NCBI GenBank assembly: GCA_041389885.1
Contig: JAWKRB010000036.1
Coordinates: forward strand, 8,000 to 71,999
Reading direction: 5' to 3'
Origin: JAWKRB01 sp041389885
Lineage (GTDB): Bacteria; Myxococcota_A; Polyangia; Polyangiales; Ga0077539
DNA length: 64,000 nt
Shown: positions 17,438 to 26,020 of the stretch, piece after piece
Layout: each line of letters starts with the position of its first letter
How positions within the stretch are numbered: the stretch's first letter is position 1
Translations under genes and position numbers: made by a program
The notes under the pieces: model-generated
Seen by the model: the letters and a program-made list of their open reading frames with translations, nothing else
What the model was told of the DNA's origin: nothing
The model's database searches: none

Positions 17438-18177
17438 GCCGACACCGCCAGGCCGTCGCGGCGGCTGAGGAAGGCCTCGAAGTCGGCGCGGATCCGCGCG
17501 GCGTTCACGCCCTCGCGCTTGAGGGTGCCGTTGGTGAAGTTGAGGATGGTCGTGGCCTTGCGCTCGGGGTTCTCGAGGGCGGCGGTGCCGTGGTCCAGGG
17601 CGCAGTCGACGCCCCGGCGGATGCTCTCGGGGACCTCGTCGAAGCGAAAGCAGTTGCCCATCGACGAGGGGTTGCCCGACGAGCCCACGAAGCACCACCC
17701 CTCGGAGTAGGCGCGGCCCACGAGGCGCTCGAAGAAGCCTCCGCAGCGCATGAACACGGCGAGGGTGCCGCGGGTGATGGCGTGCTCGCGGACCCACGGG
17801 TCGAGGCCCTGAATCAGCCGGCTCTCCATGCGCGCCGGGAACACCGCCGCGCAGGTCGAGTAGCCCACGACGCGCTGGAGAAACGCGCGCTCCTCGGGGG
17901 TCACCACGGCGACCTCGTCGAGCACGTCCCAGTTGCCCGCGAAGACGCAGGGGTTGGTCTCGGGGCGGCCCTTGAGCTCGTACATGGAGCGAATCGCGCG
18001 CTCGGAGCGGCCGAGGAGCCCGTAGCCGATGTCGCCCTTCGCGAGGAGCAGCCCGCCGCCGCGGAGGCACCCGAGGGCGCGGTTCTCGTCGACCATGCGC
18101 CACGCGGGCACGAGGCTGAGCGAGGGGCGGCTGACGCGGGGAGAGACGAGGTCGTGGTCGAGGGCGGCGTTCTGCAT
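17434..18177 (-). CDS. YrdC/Sua5-like domain protein (first of operon)
   Basis: 247 residues from ATG 18177, preceded by an AAGGAG ribosome-binding site. A diverged YrdC domain: LLAKGDIGYGLLGR (the region that is PTDTVYGL in Sua5), then YELKGRPETNPCVF (the K-R-P-L nucleotide-binding stretch) and GSSGNPSSMGN (the SSANxSG loop). It extends into a unique C-terminus (ATTILNFTNGTLKREGVNA). The gene opens the operon, and its stop overlaps the oxidase start (GTGA). Having two YrdC paralogues beside an oxidase and a ligase is not a standard t6A arrangement, so I infer a role in a small-molecule pathway. Confidence 0.78.
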   Translation of the reverse strand: MQNAALDHDLVSPRVSRPSLSLVPAWRMVDENRALGCLRGGGLLLAKGDIGYGLLGRSERAIRSMYELKGRPETNPCVFAGNWDVLDEVAVVTPEERAFLQRVVGYSTCAAVFPARMESRLIQGLDPWVREHAITRGTLAVFMRCGGFFERLVGRAYSEGWCFVGSSGNPSSMGNCFRFDEVPESIRRGVDCALDHGTAALENPERKATTILNFTNGTLKREGVNAARIRADFEAFLSRRDGLAVSA

Positions 18178-18293
18178 GATCGAGGCTCCTTGTTGGGGTG
18201 CAGAGCCCTTCTGCAGCGCCTATACCAACGCCCGAGATGCGCGAAAATCGCTTGAATTGAAGGGTGTCCTCGCGGTGCCAGGGCCGCTCCGGG

Positions 18294-18305
18294 TGGCACG
18301 TGCCA
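18294..18305. promoter_or_regulatory. TGGCACGTGCCA palindrome upstream of the YrdC/oxidase operon
   Basis: A perfect 12-bp palindrome about 120 bp upstream of the operon start, flanked by further GGCAC/TGCCA pieces. It could be a regulator operator. It does not fit a sigma-54 promoter because no GC lies at the right distance in either direction. The intergenic stretch 18178-18324 contains no gene; the AT-richer part near 18239-18262 may hold the promoter. Confidence 0.3.
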
Positions 18306-18324
18306 GGGCCGGTGCCCGCGCGTG

Positions 18325-18762
18325 TCACGCCGCGGGCGGCTCGCGGGGGACGCGCACGCCGAGGGCCCGCCCCGCCCCCAGGCGCACGTGCGGGTGCGGG
18401 TGCGCGAGGGCCTCTTCGGGGAGGGGAGGGGTGAGCCGCCCGAGCGTCCACGCGCGGAGCATCGCGACCTTCGCCTCGACGCCCGCGGCGCGCACCGCCG
18501 ACGCCTTGCAGCACGCCGGATGGCAGCCGGGGACCCGCGGCATCGCGAGCACCCGCTGCAGCGTCTCGCGGCACGCAGGGACCTCGTGCGGAGCGAGCCT
18601 CGCGCCGAGCTGCGCGGCGCACCACCCCGCGTCCATGAGTCCGTTGAGGCGGTCTTCATACGCGCCGTCGAGGCGACGCAGCCCTTCGGCGATGCGCGCG
18701 CTCAGCTCCGAGATGGTGTTCAGGGCCGGCGTGAAAGGGGCTCCCTGCGACGCGCGGCGCAC
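18325..18762 (-). CDS. Hypothetical protein, Cys- and Ala-rich
   Basis: About 145 residues if translation starts at GTG 18762; the frame is open further to 18930 and the start is uncertain. Helical, with LNTISELSARIAEGLRRLDG, a cluster of Cys and His (RVPGCHPACCKASAV) and a C-terminal HPHPHVRLGAGRALGV stretch. No family is recognised. Its own stop lies just upstream of the YrdC/oxidase operon. The clustered cysteines might bind metal, but that is inference. Confidence 0.5.
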   Translation of the reverse strand: MRRASQGAPFTPALNTISELSARIAEGLRRLDGAYEDRLNGLMDAGWCAAQLGARLAPHEVPACRETLQRVLAMPRVPGCHPACCKASAVRAAGVEAKVAMLRAWTLGRLTPPLPEEALAHPHPHVRLGAGRALGVRVPREPPAA

Positions 18763-18818
18763 GCGCTCAGCGGCGCGAGGGTTGATGCGAACGTCTAGGG
18801 AAAGACTACATTGCAACG

Positions 18819-19006
18819 ATGCTCCGACGCGATCGCGTCTCGCTCCGCCCGGTCGCGCGGGGCGCCCTGACCTGGGAGTCGTCGACCGAGCCCGTGGGGG
18901 CAGGCGCGCCCTGGGCGGCGGAGACTCCACCGACCTCTACGACCTCGAAGACGGCGTCGTGCGCGCCGCCGAGCGGATCTACCGCGGCGCGCGGCCCCTG
19001 CGCTGA
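18819..19006 (+). CDS. Small protein, apparently frameshifted
   Basis: About 62 residues. The first half reads MLRRDRVSLRPVARGALTWE in one frame, and the last 24 (DLYDLEDGVVRAAERIYRGA) read in the next, with the shift between about 18900 and 18930. Both halves look protein-like and the stop follows the second. It could be a small conserved protein broken by a one-base indel. No family is known and it may be chance; low confidence. The region 19007-19178 holds nothing I can support. Confidence 0.35.
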
Positions 19007-19178
19007 CCCGCGTCGCGTCGACACGCCCGCACCGCCGCGATGCCGGGTGAGCGCGTGTGCGAGGCGGGACCACCCTGGCCTTCATGCAAGATCGTCCCGC
19101 GCCTGAGGCGCCGGTTGCCCTCCACGCGCCGCGGTGTCAGGGTCGGAGACGCTTCGGCAACGACCTCGAGGTGTTCCC

Positions 19179-20207
19179 ATGGGGGTTTCGACCCGTATTC
19201 TTCTGCTTGACGCAGAGAGCGACGCGCGTCGTCTGCGAGAGACGCTCGCGCGCTGCGGGCCCTCGGGCTACGAGCTCCGCGTGGTGCATCGCCTCGCCGA
19301 GGTCGAGAACGCCTGCCGCGCCGCACGACCCGACGTGATCGTGACCGCGCTGAACCTCCCCGACAGCCACGGGGTCAACACCGTGGGGCAGGTGCAGCGC
19401 CTCGCGCCCTCGACGCCCGTGGTGGTGCTCTCTGACCTCGACGACCCCGAGATCGCCCGCCGCGTCCTCGAGCTCGGCGCGCAGGACTACCTCGTGCGGA
19501 GCGACCTCCGCCCCGGGCTCCTCGACCGCGCGCTGCGCCACGCGATCACCCGCGCCTCGGTGCAGCGCGCCTCGCTGCGCGCGGCGTACTTCGATGACCT
19601 GACGGGGCTGCCCAACCGGGTGCTGCTGCGTGACCGGCTCGCGGCGGCGCTGCGCCGCGCGGTGCGTCTCGGAGAGCGCACGGCGGTGTTCTTCGTCGAC
19701 CTCGACCGCTTCAAGCCCGTCAACGACCAGCACGGTCACGCCGCGGGCGACGCGCTGCTCTGCGCCGTGGCCGAGCGGCTCTGCGGGTCGCTCCGGGCGT
19801 CGGACACCGTCGCGCGTTGGGGCGGCGACGAGTTCGTCTGCGTGCTCGAGGGGCTCGACGGCGCCGACCGCGCCCTGCACCTCGCCGCGAATCTGCACCG
19901 CACGCTGATGCAGCCGGTGGAGCTCGCGCTCGGCGAGGGGCGGCTGAGCCTCGAGATCGGCGGGAGCTTCGGGGTCGCGGTGTTCCCAGACCACGCGCAG
20001 CGCTACGACGAGCTGCTCCACTGCGCCGACGACGCGATGTACGCCGCGAAGCGCGCCGGGGGAGGCTGCGTGCTCTGGGGCTCGGCGGGGATGCGCAGCC
20101 TCGCGCGCCCTGATGAGAGCGGCGCCGTGCCCCGAATGCCGCGCAGCGGGTGGACCGAGCGCGTCGAGGCCGGGGGCGCCGCGCCGGGCCGCCTGCGGGG
20201 AGGCTGA
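19179..20207 (+). CDS. Diguanylate cyclase with receiver-like domain
   Basis: 342 residues from ATG 19179. Residues about 1-125 are a response-regulator receiver fold, but the phospho-acceptor position reads VTALNLPDS where active receivers have Asp before LNLPDS (Ala57), so it is probably not phosphorylated in the usual way. Residues about 150-310 are a GGDEF domain with DDLTGLPNR, VFFVDLDRFKPVND and RWGGDEFVCV (GGDEF at 215-219), plus an RASD inhibitory-site motif just upstream. It should make cyclic di-GMP from two GTP, with product inhibition. The last 30 residues are low complexity. The gene stands alone; start chosen at MGVSTRILLLD. Confidence 0.9.
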   Translation: MGVSTRILLLDAESDARRLRETLARCGPSGYELRVVHRLAEVENACRAARPDVIVTALNLPDSHGVNTVGQVQRLAPSTPVVVLSDLDDPEIARRVLELGAQDYLVRSDLRPGLLDRALRHAITRASVQRASLRAAYFDDLTGLPNRVLLRDRLAAALRRAVRLGERTAVFFVDLDRFKPVNDQHGHAAGDALLCAVAERLCGSLRASDTVARWGGDEFVCVLEGLDGADRALHLAANLHRTLMQPVELALGEGRLSLEIGGSFGVAVFPDHAQRYDELLHCADDAMYAAKRAGGGCVLWGSAGMRSLARPDESGAVPRMPRSGWTERVEAGGAAPGRLRGG

Positions 20208-20278
20208 TCGGAGGCGCGACGCGAGAATCGTCGCGCGCCCTCTGGGCGCCGTCTCGCCGATGCGGGTAGAGCGTCGCC

Positions 20279-21193
20279 ATGTCGCAGCGCGTGTTCGTGA
20301 CGGGGGCCTCGGGCTTTCTCGGGGCGCACCTCGTGTGCGCGCTCTCGGCGGAGGGCTTCGCGGTGACGGCGCTCGTGCGTGAGCCGTCGCGGGCGGCGCA
20401 CCTGCTCGGGCTCCCGGGCGTCTCGCTGCTCGCGGGCGACCTCGCGCACCCGCAGCCCTGGCGCGCGCACCTCGCGGGCCACGACGCCTGCGTGCACCTC
20501 GCGCTGCTCTGGGGCGCCGAGGCAGACGACCTCGAGCTCCTCGACGTGCGGGCGAGCGCGCGGCTCTTCGAGGCGGCGGCGAGCGCCGGCGTGGGGCACC
20601 TCGTCTACACCTCGTCGACGGCGGTGCACCGCCCGTGGTCGCCGTCGATGAGCGCGCGCGACGCGACGCGCACCGCGGACTACTACGGCGCGACCAAGGC
20701 CAGCGGCGAGGCCTTTCTCTCGGCCGTGTGCGCCGCGCGCGGGGTGCGGGGCAACGTCGTGCGTCCGGGCGCGGTGCTGGGCGCGCCGGCGCTCCGGGGC
20801 GCGCCCATGCGGCTCGATCGTCGCCTCGACGCGATGATCGAGTCTGCGCGACGCGGCGAGGCGATTCGTGTGAAGCCCGGAGACGGGCGGCAGTTCATCG
20901 GCGCCGCCGACCTCGCGCGTCTCTACGTCGCGCTGCTCCAGAGCCCCTGCGACGGCGAGCGCTTCATCGCGGTCGCGCCCGAGGTCATTTCCTGGGCAGA
21001 GGTCGCCGAGCGGGTGTGCGAGGCCGCGGGGGGCGGTCGGGTCGAGCGGGAGCGAGCCGAGCTCGAAGACCCTCCGCGCTTCGACGTGGAGCACACCGAG
21101 CGGTGCCTCGGGGCCATCCCCAGCGCCCGCCCTGCGCTGCGCGAGGCGCTCGCCGCCCGCTGCGCCGCCGCAGGGCACCTCACCGACCCGTAA
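20279..21193 (+). CDS. NAD-dependent epimerase/dehydratase (extended SDR)
   Basis: 304 residues. N-terminal Rossmann motif TGASGFLGAHL, then the extended-SDR catalytic YYGATK and the upstream Ser/Thr of YTSSTAVH. DVRASARLFEAAASAGVGHLVY is typical of 3-beta-HSD/epimerase-like enzymes acting on nucleotide sugars, sterols or flavonoid-like substrates; the substrate cannot be told here. The length is normal for the family. It is not in an operon; a hairpin follows at 21205-21224. Confidence 0.85.
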   Translation: MSQRVFVTGASGFLGAHLVCALSAEGFAVTALVREPSRAAHLLGLPGVSLLAGDLAHPQPWRAHLAGHDACVHLALLWGAEADDLELLDVRASARLFEAAASAGVGHLVYTSSTAVHRPWSPSMSARDATRTADYYGATKASGEAFLSAVCAARGVRGNVVRPGAVLGAPALRGAPMRLDRRLDAMIESARRGEAIRVKPGDGRQFIGAADLARLYVALLQSPCDGERFIAVAPEVISWAEVAERVCEAAGGGRVERERAELEDPPRFDVEHTERCLGAIPSARPALREALAARCAAAGHLTDP

Positions 21194-21204
21194 CGCGCGG
21201 CGCT

Positions 21205-21224
21205 CGATCTCTCTGGAGAGATCG
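21205..21224 (+). terminator. Hairpin after the epimerase gene
   Basis: CGATCTCTCTGGAGAGATCG is a perfect inverted repeat beginning 12 bp past the epimerase stop. There is no run of T after it, so it is a possible weak or Rho-assisted terminator and not a classic intrinsic one. Confidence 0.4.
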
Positions 21225-21346
21225 GGCTGCGAACCCCAGCGCCGGGCGGCGCGACCTCGAGAGGGATCCTGCGTCGAAGCCGCGAAGAAGAGCGCCGTGA
21301 CGGCGACGTCCTTGACGTCGCCCGCCTGCGGCCTGAACCCTGCGCC

Positions 21347-22633
21347 ATGACGTTTCTCGACGCGCTGGTGCCTCTCGCGGTCGCCGTCGCGGCGGGGCTG
21401 CTCCTCGGGGCCGAGCGGGAGCAGAGCGCGCGGGCCGAGAAGACCTCGGATTTCGCGGGGATTCGCACCTTTCCCCTGGTGGCGCTGCTCGGGGCGCTGG
21501 GGGCGCTGGTGGCGCCCTCCGCGGGGCTCTGGCTGCTGCTCGGACTGCTCGTCGGCGTCGTCGCGTTCGTGACCGTGTCGCACGCGCGCAGCGCGAGCCG
21601 CGGCGAGATCGGGATCTCCACCGAGGTCGCCGCGCTCCTCGCCTTCGGCCTCGGCGCCCTCGCGGGGATGCGCGGGCTCATGCCCGACGGCGACCGCTAC
21701 CTCCTCGTCGGCACGACCACCGCCGCGGCGCTCGCGCTCCTCGCGCTCAAGGCGCCCCTCCACGGCTTCGCGTCGCGGCTCTCGAGCGACGACGTGTACG
21801 CGACGGTGAAGTTCGTCGCCCTCGCGCTGATCATCCTCCCCGTGCTCCCCCGCGGGACCTACGGGCCCCTCGACGTGCTCTCGCCCTTCAAGATCGGCAA
21901 GATGATCGTGCTGGTCGCGGGGGTGAGCTTCGCGGGCTACGCCGCCTCGCGCCTCGTCGGCGCGGCGCGGGGGCTGCTCGTGGCGGGGCTCCTCGGCGGG
22001 CTCGTGTCGTCCACCGCGGTGACCCTCACCTACGCGGGCCGCGCCAAGAAGGAGCCCGCCCTCGCGTCGCTCTGCGCGGTGGCGATCCTCGCGGCGTGCT
22101 CGATGATGTTCGCGCGGGTGGTGGCGGTGGTGGCCCTGGTCGACCCGGCGCTGCTGCCCTCCCTCGCGCCGCCCCTCACGGCGACCGCCGTCGTGGGCTT
22201 CGGCGGCGCCCTCGTGCGCTATCGAAGCGCCGGCGCCGACGACCGTGAGAGCGCGCGCGAGGGCGAGGAGCCCTCCCTGCGCAACCCCTTCGAGCTGCGG
22301 CAGGCGGTGTCGTTCGGGTTGCTCTACGGCGTGGTGCTCTTCATCGCGAAGGCCGCGCAGCGGGGCGCGGGCGCCGCGGGGCTCTACGCCTCGTCGGTGC
22401 TCGCGGGGCTCACCGACGTCGACGCCATCACCCTCTCCGTCGTCGACATGCACAAGGGCGGGCTCGCCAGCGGCACCGCCGCGACGGCGATCGTGCTCGC
22501 GGCGGTGACCAACACGCTGGTGAAATCGGGCGTCGCGATCTCGGTCGGCGGCGCCGCGGTAGGACGCCCCGTCGCGGCGACCCTCGGCGCGGGCCTCGCG
22601 GTGGGCGGGGCGGTGCTCGCGCTCACCGCGTGA
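21347..22633 (+). CDS. MgtC/SapB and DUF4010 family membrane protein
   Basis: 428 residues, about 11-12 predicted membrane helices. The N-terminus has the MgtC/SapB pattern (AAGLLLGAEREQSAR ... DFAGIRTFPLVALLG) and the rest matches DUF4010 (KFVALALIILPVLPRGTYGP; GLLGGLVSSTAVTLTYA; SSVLAGLTDVDAITLSVVDM). Function of this long form is not established; MgtC domains are linked to ion or membrane stress. The start follows 150 bp of intergenic sequence in which I see nothing but the hairpin near its beginning. Confidence 0.88.
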   Translation: MTFLDALVPLAVAVAAGLLLGAEREQSARAEKTSDFAGIRTFPLVALLGALGALVAPSAGLWLLLGLLVGVVAFVTVSHARSASRGEIGISTEVAALLAFGLGALAGMRGLMPDGDRYLLVGTTTAAALALLALKAPLHGFASRLSSDDVYATVKFVALALIILPVLPRGTYGPLDVLSPFKIGKMIVLVAGVSFAGYAASRLVGAARGLLVAGLLGGLVSSTAVTLTYAGRAKKEPALASLCAVAILAACSMMFARVVAVVALVDPALLPSLAPPLTATAVVGFGGALVRYRSAGADDRESAREGEEPSLRNPFELRQAVSFGLLYGVVLFIAKAAQRGAGAAGLYASSVLAGLTDVDAITLSVVDMHKGGLASGTAATAIVLAAVTNTLVKSGVAISVGGAAVGRPVAATLGAGLAVGGAVLALTA

Positions 22634-22639
22634 CGCGGG

Positions 22640-23398
22640 TCACACGAACATGCCGCCCGAGAACTCGACGCGCTGCGCGTTGAGCCAGCGCGCGTCGTCG
22701 GAGAGCATCGCCGCGATGCCCGCGCCGATGTCGTCGGGCTGACCCACGCGGCCGAGCGCGGTCTGCGAGGCGACGAAGCCCGCGACCTGCGCGTTGTCGC
22801 GCACCGCACCGCCGCCGAAATCCGTGGCGATGGCGCCCGGCGCGATGGTGTTCACCGCGATGCCGCGGGGGCCGAGCTCGCGGGCCATGTAGCGGGTCAG
22901 CACCTCGACGGCGCCCTTCACGCTCGCGTAGGCGCTGTAGCCCGGCAGCGCGAAGCGGGTGAGCCCCGACGACACGTTGAGGATGCGCCCGCCGTCGGCG
23001 ATCAGCGGGAGCAGGGTCTGGGTGAGAAAGAACGGCCCCTTGAAGTGCACGTTCACCAGCTCGTCGAACTGCGCCTCGGTGGTCTCGGCGAGGGACGCGT
23101 GGGCGCCGTGGCCGGCGTTGTTCACCAGCGCGTGCAGGGTCTTCGCGCCGAACTCGCGCTCGAGGGCGGCGGCGAGCGAGGTCTTGAACTCCGCGAAGGT
23201 GCTCGCGCGGCCGACGTCGAGGGGCAGGGCCAGGGCCTTGCGTCCGAGGGCTTGAATCTCCGCCACCACGGCGGCGGCCTCGCGCTCGCCGGAGCGATAG
23301 GTCAGGACGATGTCGCTCCCGCGCGCGGCGAGGTGCAGGGCCGCCGAGCGGCCGAGGCCGCGGCTTCCGCCAGTGATCAGGACGATGGGTGCGCTCAT
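22640..23398 (-). CDS. SDR family oxidoreductase
   Basis: 252 residues from ATG 23398, with a GGAGAAG ribosome-binding site. Classical SDR: TGGSRGLGR cofactor loop, NNAGHGAHA, the catalytic Ser in LNVSSGLTR, and YSAYASVKG (YxxxK). The C-terminus (TDFGGGAVRDNAQVAG, then LNAQRVEFSGGMFV) matches glucose/ribitol-type dehydrogenases. The substrate is unknown. It is divergent from a LysR regulator gene; a TTCG-N7-CGAA box lies between them, so that regulator probably controls it. Confidence 0.88.
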   Translation of the reverse strand: MSAPIVLITGGSRGLGRSAALHLAARGSDIVLTYRSGEREAAAVVAEIQALGRKALALPLDVGRASTFAEFKTSLAAALEREFGAKTLHALVNNAGHGAHASLAETTEAQFDELVNVHFKGPFFLTQTLLPLIADGGRILNVSSGLTRFALPGYSAYASVKGAVEVLTRYMARELGPRGIAVNTIAPGAIATDFGGGAVRDNAQVAGFVASQTALGRVGQPDDIGAGIAAMLSDDARWLNAQRVEFSGGMFV

Positions 23399-23507
23399 GG
23401 TGCTTCTCCGTGGGAGGGGTTCGGTTCGCGACGGCCGCCACGCGACCGGCACCCGGAGGTTATTGATCCATCCCGAGCGAATAAAGAGCCGCGGGGGGTT
23501 CTCTCTG

Positions 23508-23522
23508 TTCGAGAATCGCGAA
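23508..23522. promoter_or_regulatory. LysR-type operator box
   Basis: TTCGAGAATCGCGAA has inverted arms TTCG/CGAA and fits the T-N11-A LysR box. It lies between the divergent SDR and LysR genes, 15 bp before the regulator start. The surrounding 23455-23530 is AT-richer than its flanks, as expected for two overlapping promoters. Confidence 0.5.
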
Positions 23523-23537
23523 TAATCCTGGCCGTCG

Positions 23538-24521
23538 ATGAACGAGCTGGAGAGCATGAGGGTGTTCCTTCGCGTGGCCGAGCTCTCGAGCTTCACCGCC
23601 GCCGCCGCGGCGCTGGGGATGCCCAGGGCGAGCGTCTCGACGGCGGTGCAGCGCCTCGAGGAGCGGGTGCACGCGCGGCTGCTGCACCGCACGACCCGGC
23701 GCGTGCGGCTGACGCAAGACGGCGAGGTCTTCGCCGAGCGCGCCCGCGACCTCGTGGGAGACTTCGACGAGCTGACGCAGCTCTTCGACGAGCAGGGCCC
23801 CGCCGTGCGCGGGCGGCTGCGGGTCGACATGCCCCTGGGCGTGTCGCGGGTGGTGCTGCCGCGGCTGGGCGAGCTCTTCGCGGCGCACCCCGAGCTGCAG
23901 GTCGAGCTGAGCAGCACCGACCGCTACGTCGACGTCGTGCGCGAGGGCTTCGACTGCGTGGTGCGGGTCGGTCCGCGGGGCGACTCGGCGCTCATCGCGC
24001 GCCCCATCGGGAGCTACGCGATGGTGAACTGCGCGAGCCCGGCGTACCTCGCGCGCTACGGCACCCCCGCGGGCGTGGAGGACCTGCCGGGCCATCGGTT
24101 GGTCCACTACGCGTCGGTGCTGGGGCAGGGGACGTCGACCTTCGAGTACCTCGACCCGAGCACCGGCGGCGAGGCCGAGGTGGCGATGCCCTGGGCGCTC
24201 GCGGTGAGCAGCTCTGACGCGTACCTCGCGGCGTGTCACGCGGGCTTCGGGCTGATCCAGGTTCCCCTCGCGGGGGTGCGCGCAGACCTCGAGCGGGGCG
24301 CGCTGGTCGAGGTGCTCCCGGCGTATCGCCCGGCGCCGCTGCCGCTCGCGTTCTTGTTCCCGCATCGGCGGCACCTGCCGCGGCGCGTGCGGGTGTTCAT
24401 GGACTTCGTCGCCGCGATCGTGCGCCCTACGACGATCGAGGGGGGGCTGCGCGGGACGCGGCGGTTCGCGCGCCGCCCTGGACGATCCCGGCCCGCGGCC
24501 TCGGTCCCGAGGGGGCGTTGA
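23538..24521 (+). CDS. LysR family transcriptional regulator
   Basis: 327 residues. N-terminal winged helix-turn-helix of the LysR type (MRVFLRVAELSSFTAAAAAL, then RLLHRTTRRVRLTQDG) and a periplasmic-binding-protein-like effector domain (GRLRVDMPLGVSRVVLPRL, DCVVRVG, then HAGFGLIQVPLAGV). This is the CrgA/AaeR-like subgroup. The last 30 residues are Arg-rich and not family-like. It most likely represses or activates the divergent SDR gene in response to a small aromatic or aldehyde, which is inference. Confidence 0.9.
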   Translation: MNELESMRVFLRVAELSSFTAAAAALGMPRASVSTAVQRLEERVHARLLHRTTRRVRLTQDGEVFAERARDLVGDFDELTQLFDEQGPAVRGRLRVDMPLGVSRVVLPRLGELFAAHPELQVELSSTDRYVDVVREGFDCVVRVGPRGDSALIARPIGSYAMVNCASPAYLARYGTPAGVEDLPGHRLVHYASVLGQGTSTFEYLDPSTGGEAEVAMPWALAVSSSDAYLAACHAGFGLIQVPLAGVRADLERGALVEVLPAYRPAPLPLAFLFPHRRHLPRRVRVFMDFVAAIVRPTTIEGGLRGTRRFARRPGRSRPAASVPRGR

Positions 24522-24553
24522 CCTCTGCCTCGGAGACGTCGCACGCTCGCGGC

Positions 24554-26020
24554 ATGGGGAGCGACTCGACACCACCGGGCGTCGGCGAGGTGCGCCGCGT
24601 CGGCCTGGCCCTCTCGGGCGGCGGATACCGCGCCGCGGCCTTTCACCTCGGCGTGCTCGACGCGCTGCACACGCTCGGGCTCCTCGACGCGGTGCGCGTG
24701 CTCTCGACGGTGTCGGGGGGGAGCATCGTGGGCGCGGCCTGGGTGCGCGCCCGCGCCCGAGACGAGCGCTTCGAGCGCTTTCGCGACGCGATGCTCGACT
24801 GGCTCGCGGAGACCGACGTGCTGCGCGAGGCCGCCGAGGGGCTCGCCCGGGGCGACGATCCCCGCGCGCCGAGCCTCATTCGCGAGGCCGCGCGGGCCTA
24901 CGCGAGGAGCCCGTTGATCGGCGAGGTGCGCCTCGGGGAGCTGCGCGGCTCGGGCCTCGAGGACCTCATCGTGAACGCCACGGAGTTCTCCACGGGCAAC
25001 GGCTTTCGCCTCGGGTGGACCCGCTCGAAGCGCGCCGTCGACGGCAACAGGAACGTCCCCGTCCCAGACGAGGAGATGGCGCGGGTGCGCCTCGCCGACG
25101 CCGTGGCCGCGTCGTCGTGCTTTCCCGGCGTCTTTGAGCCCATGCGCTGGCCCGACGACTTCGTCGACGTCGAGGCGAGCTCCACGACCTCGCTCATGGA
25201 CGGCGGCGTCTTCGACAACCAGGGGATCTACGCGATGGATCTCGCGGCGACCCGGCACGCCAGGGACGGTCAGGCCCTCGACCTCGTGCTGATCTCCGAC
25301 GTGCACCAGGGGAGCGAGCGGCTCCTCGACACCCCGCCGCAGCCCGACGCCGCGCGCGCGCCCGCCGTCGGCCTGGTGCTCGTGGCGGCGCTCGCGGCGC
25401 TCGTGGCGACGCCCGTCGCCGCCGCCGTCGCCGCGGCCCAGAGCGGGGGGAGCGTCGCGACGGTCTGGCTCCTCGCCGTGAGCCTGCTCCCCCTCGCGGC
25501 GGCGGTGACGGGCGCGTGGTTCGGCCTCAGGGCGCTGCGCGATCAGCCCGGCGCTCGCTGGGACCTCGCGCGCCCGCTCCTCGACCTCAGCGCGCCCGAC
25601 CTGATTCGCGCGCTGAGCCTGCGCGTCGCGAGCGGCGTGGCGATCCTCGCGTCGGTGTTCATGAAGCGCGTGCGCGATCAGCAGTACGCCCTCCTGCGCG
25701 AGCGCCTCGGCGAGCAGGTGCCCTGCGTGCGCGTCTCCATCGACGACCACGCGAAGTGGGGCGACGACGTGAGCCTCTCGCTCCGCGAGACCTGCGCGCG
25801 CGCCTCCGAGACGCCGACGACGCTCTGGGCCGATCGGGCCCAGCTCGCCGACCTGCTCGCCGCGGGGAGGGCCCAGGCGAGCCGGGCCCTCGCGGCGGAT
25901 CGGCTGTCTCACTCGTCGCCGAACCCCTTGCGAGACAAGGCGTTGTCGCTGTGGATCTCGCTTCGAGACGCGCCCTCAGAGGCCCCTCGCGCGCCGGGCC
26001 ATCCAGGCGATGCCTCGTAG
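24554..26020 (+). CDS. Patatin-like phospholipase with two membrane helices
   Basis: 488 residues from ATG 24554. Oxyanion-hole motif SGGGYRA near residue 22, nucleophile serine in TVSGGS near residue 54 and catalytic Asp in LMDGG near residue 216 form the patatin Ser-Asp dyad. Residues about 270-330 hold two transmembrane helices (VGLVLVAALAALVATPVAAA; WLLAVSLLPLAAAVTGAWFG), so the enzyme is membrane-tethered. The C-terminal 150 residues are soluble and unrecognised. The 3' end overlaps the convergent beta-prime-like gene by 45 bp. Expected activity: lipid acyl hydrolase. Confidence 0.88.
   Translation: MGSDSTPPGVGEVRRVGLALSGGGYRAAAFHLGVLDALHTLGLLDAVRVLSTVSGGSIVGAAWVRARARDERFERFRDAMLDWLAETDVLREAAEGLARGDDPRAPSLIREAARAYARSPLIGEVRLGELRGSGLEDLIVNATEFSTGNGFRLGWTRSKRAVDGNRNVPVPDEEMARVRLADAVAASSCFPGVFEPMRWPDDFVDVEASSTTSLMDGGVFDNQGIYAMDLAATRHARDGQALDLVLISDVHQGSERLLDTPPQPDAARAPAVGLVLVAALAALVATPVAAAVAAAQSGGSVATVWLLAVSLLPLAAAVTGAWFGLRALRDQPGARWDLARPLLDLSAPDLIRALSLRVASGVAILASVFMKRVRDQQYALLRERLGEQVPCVRVSIDDHAKWGDDVSLSLRETCARASETPTTLWADRAQLADLLAAGRAQASRALAADRLSHSSPNPLRDKALSLWISLRDAPSEAPRAPGHPGDAS

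Noticed and set aside
18294..18305. Sigma-54 promoter at the TGGCAC palindrome
   Set aside because: No GC at the -12 distance from the GG in either orientation.
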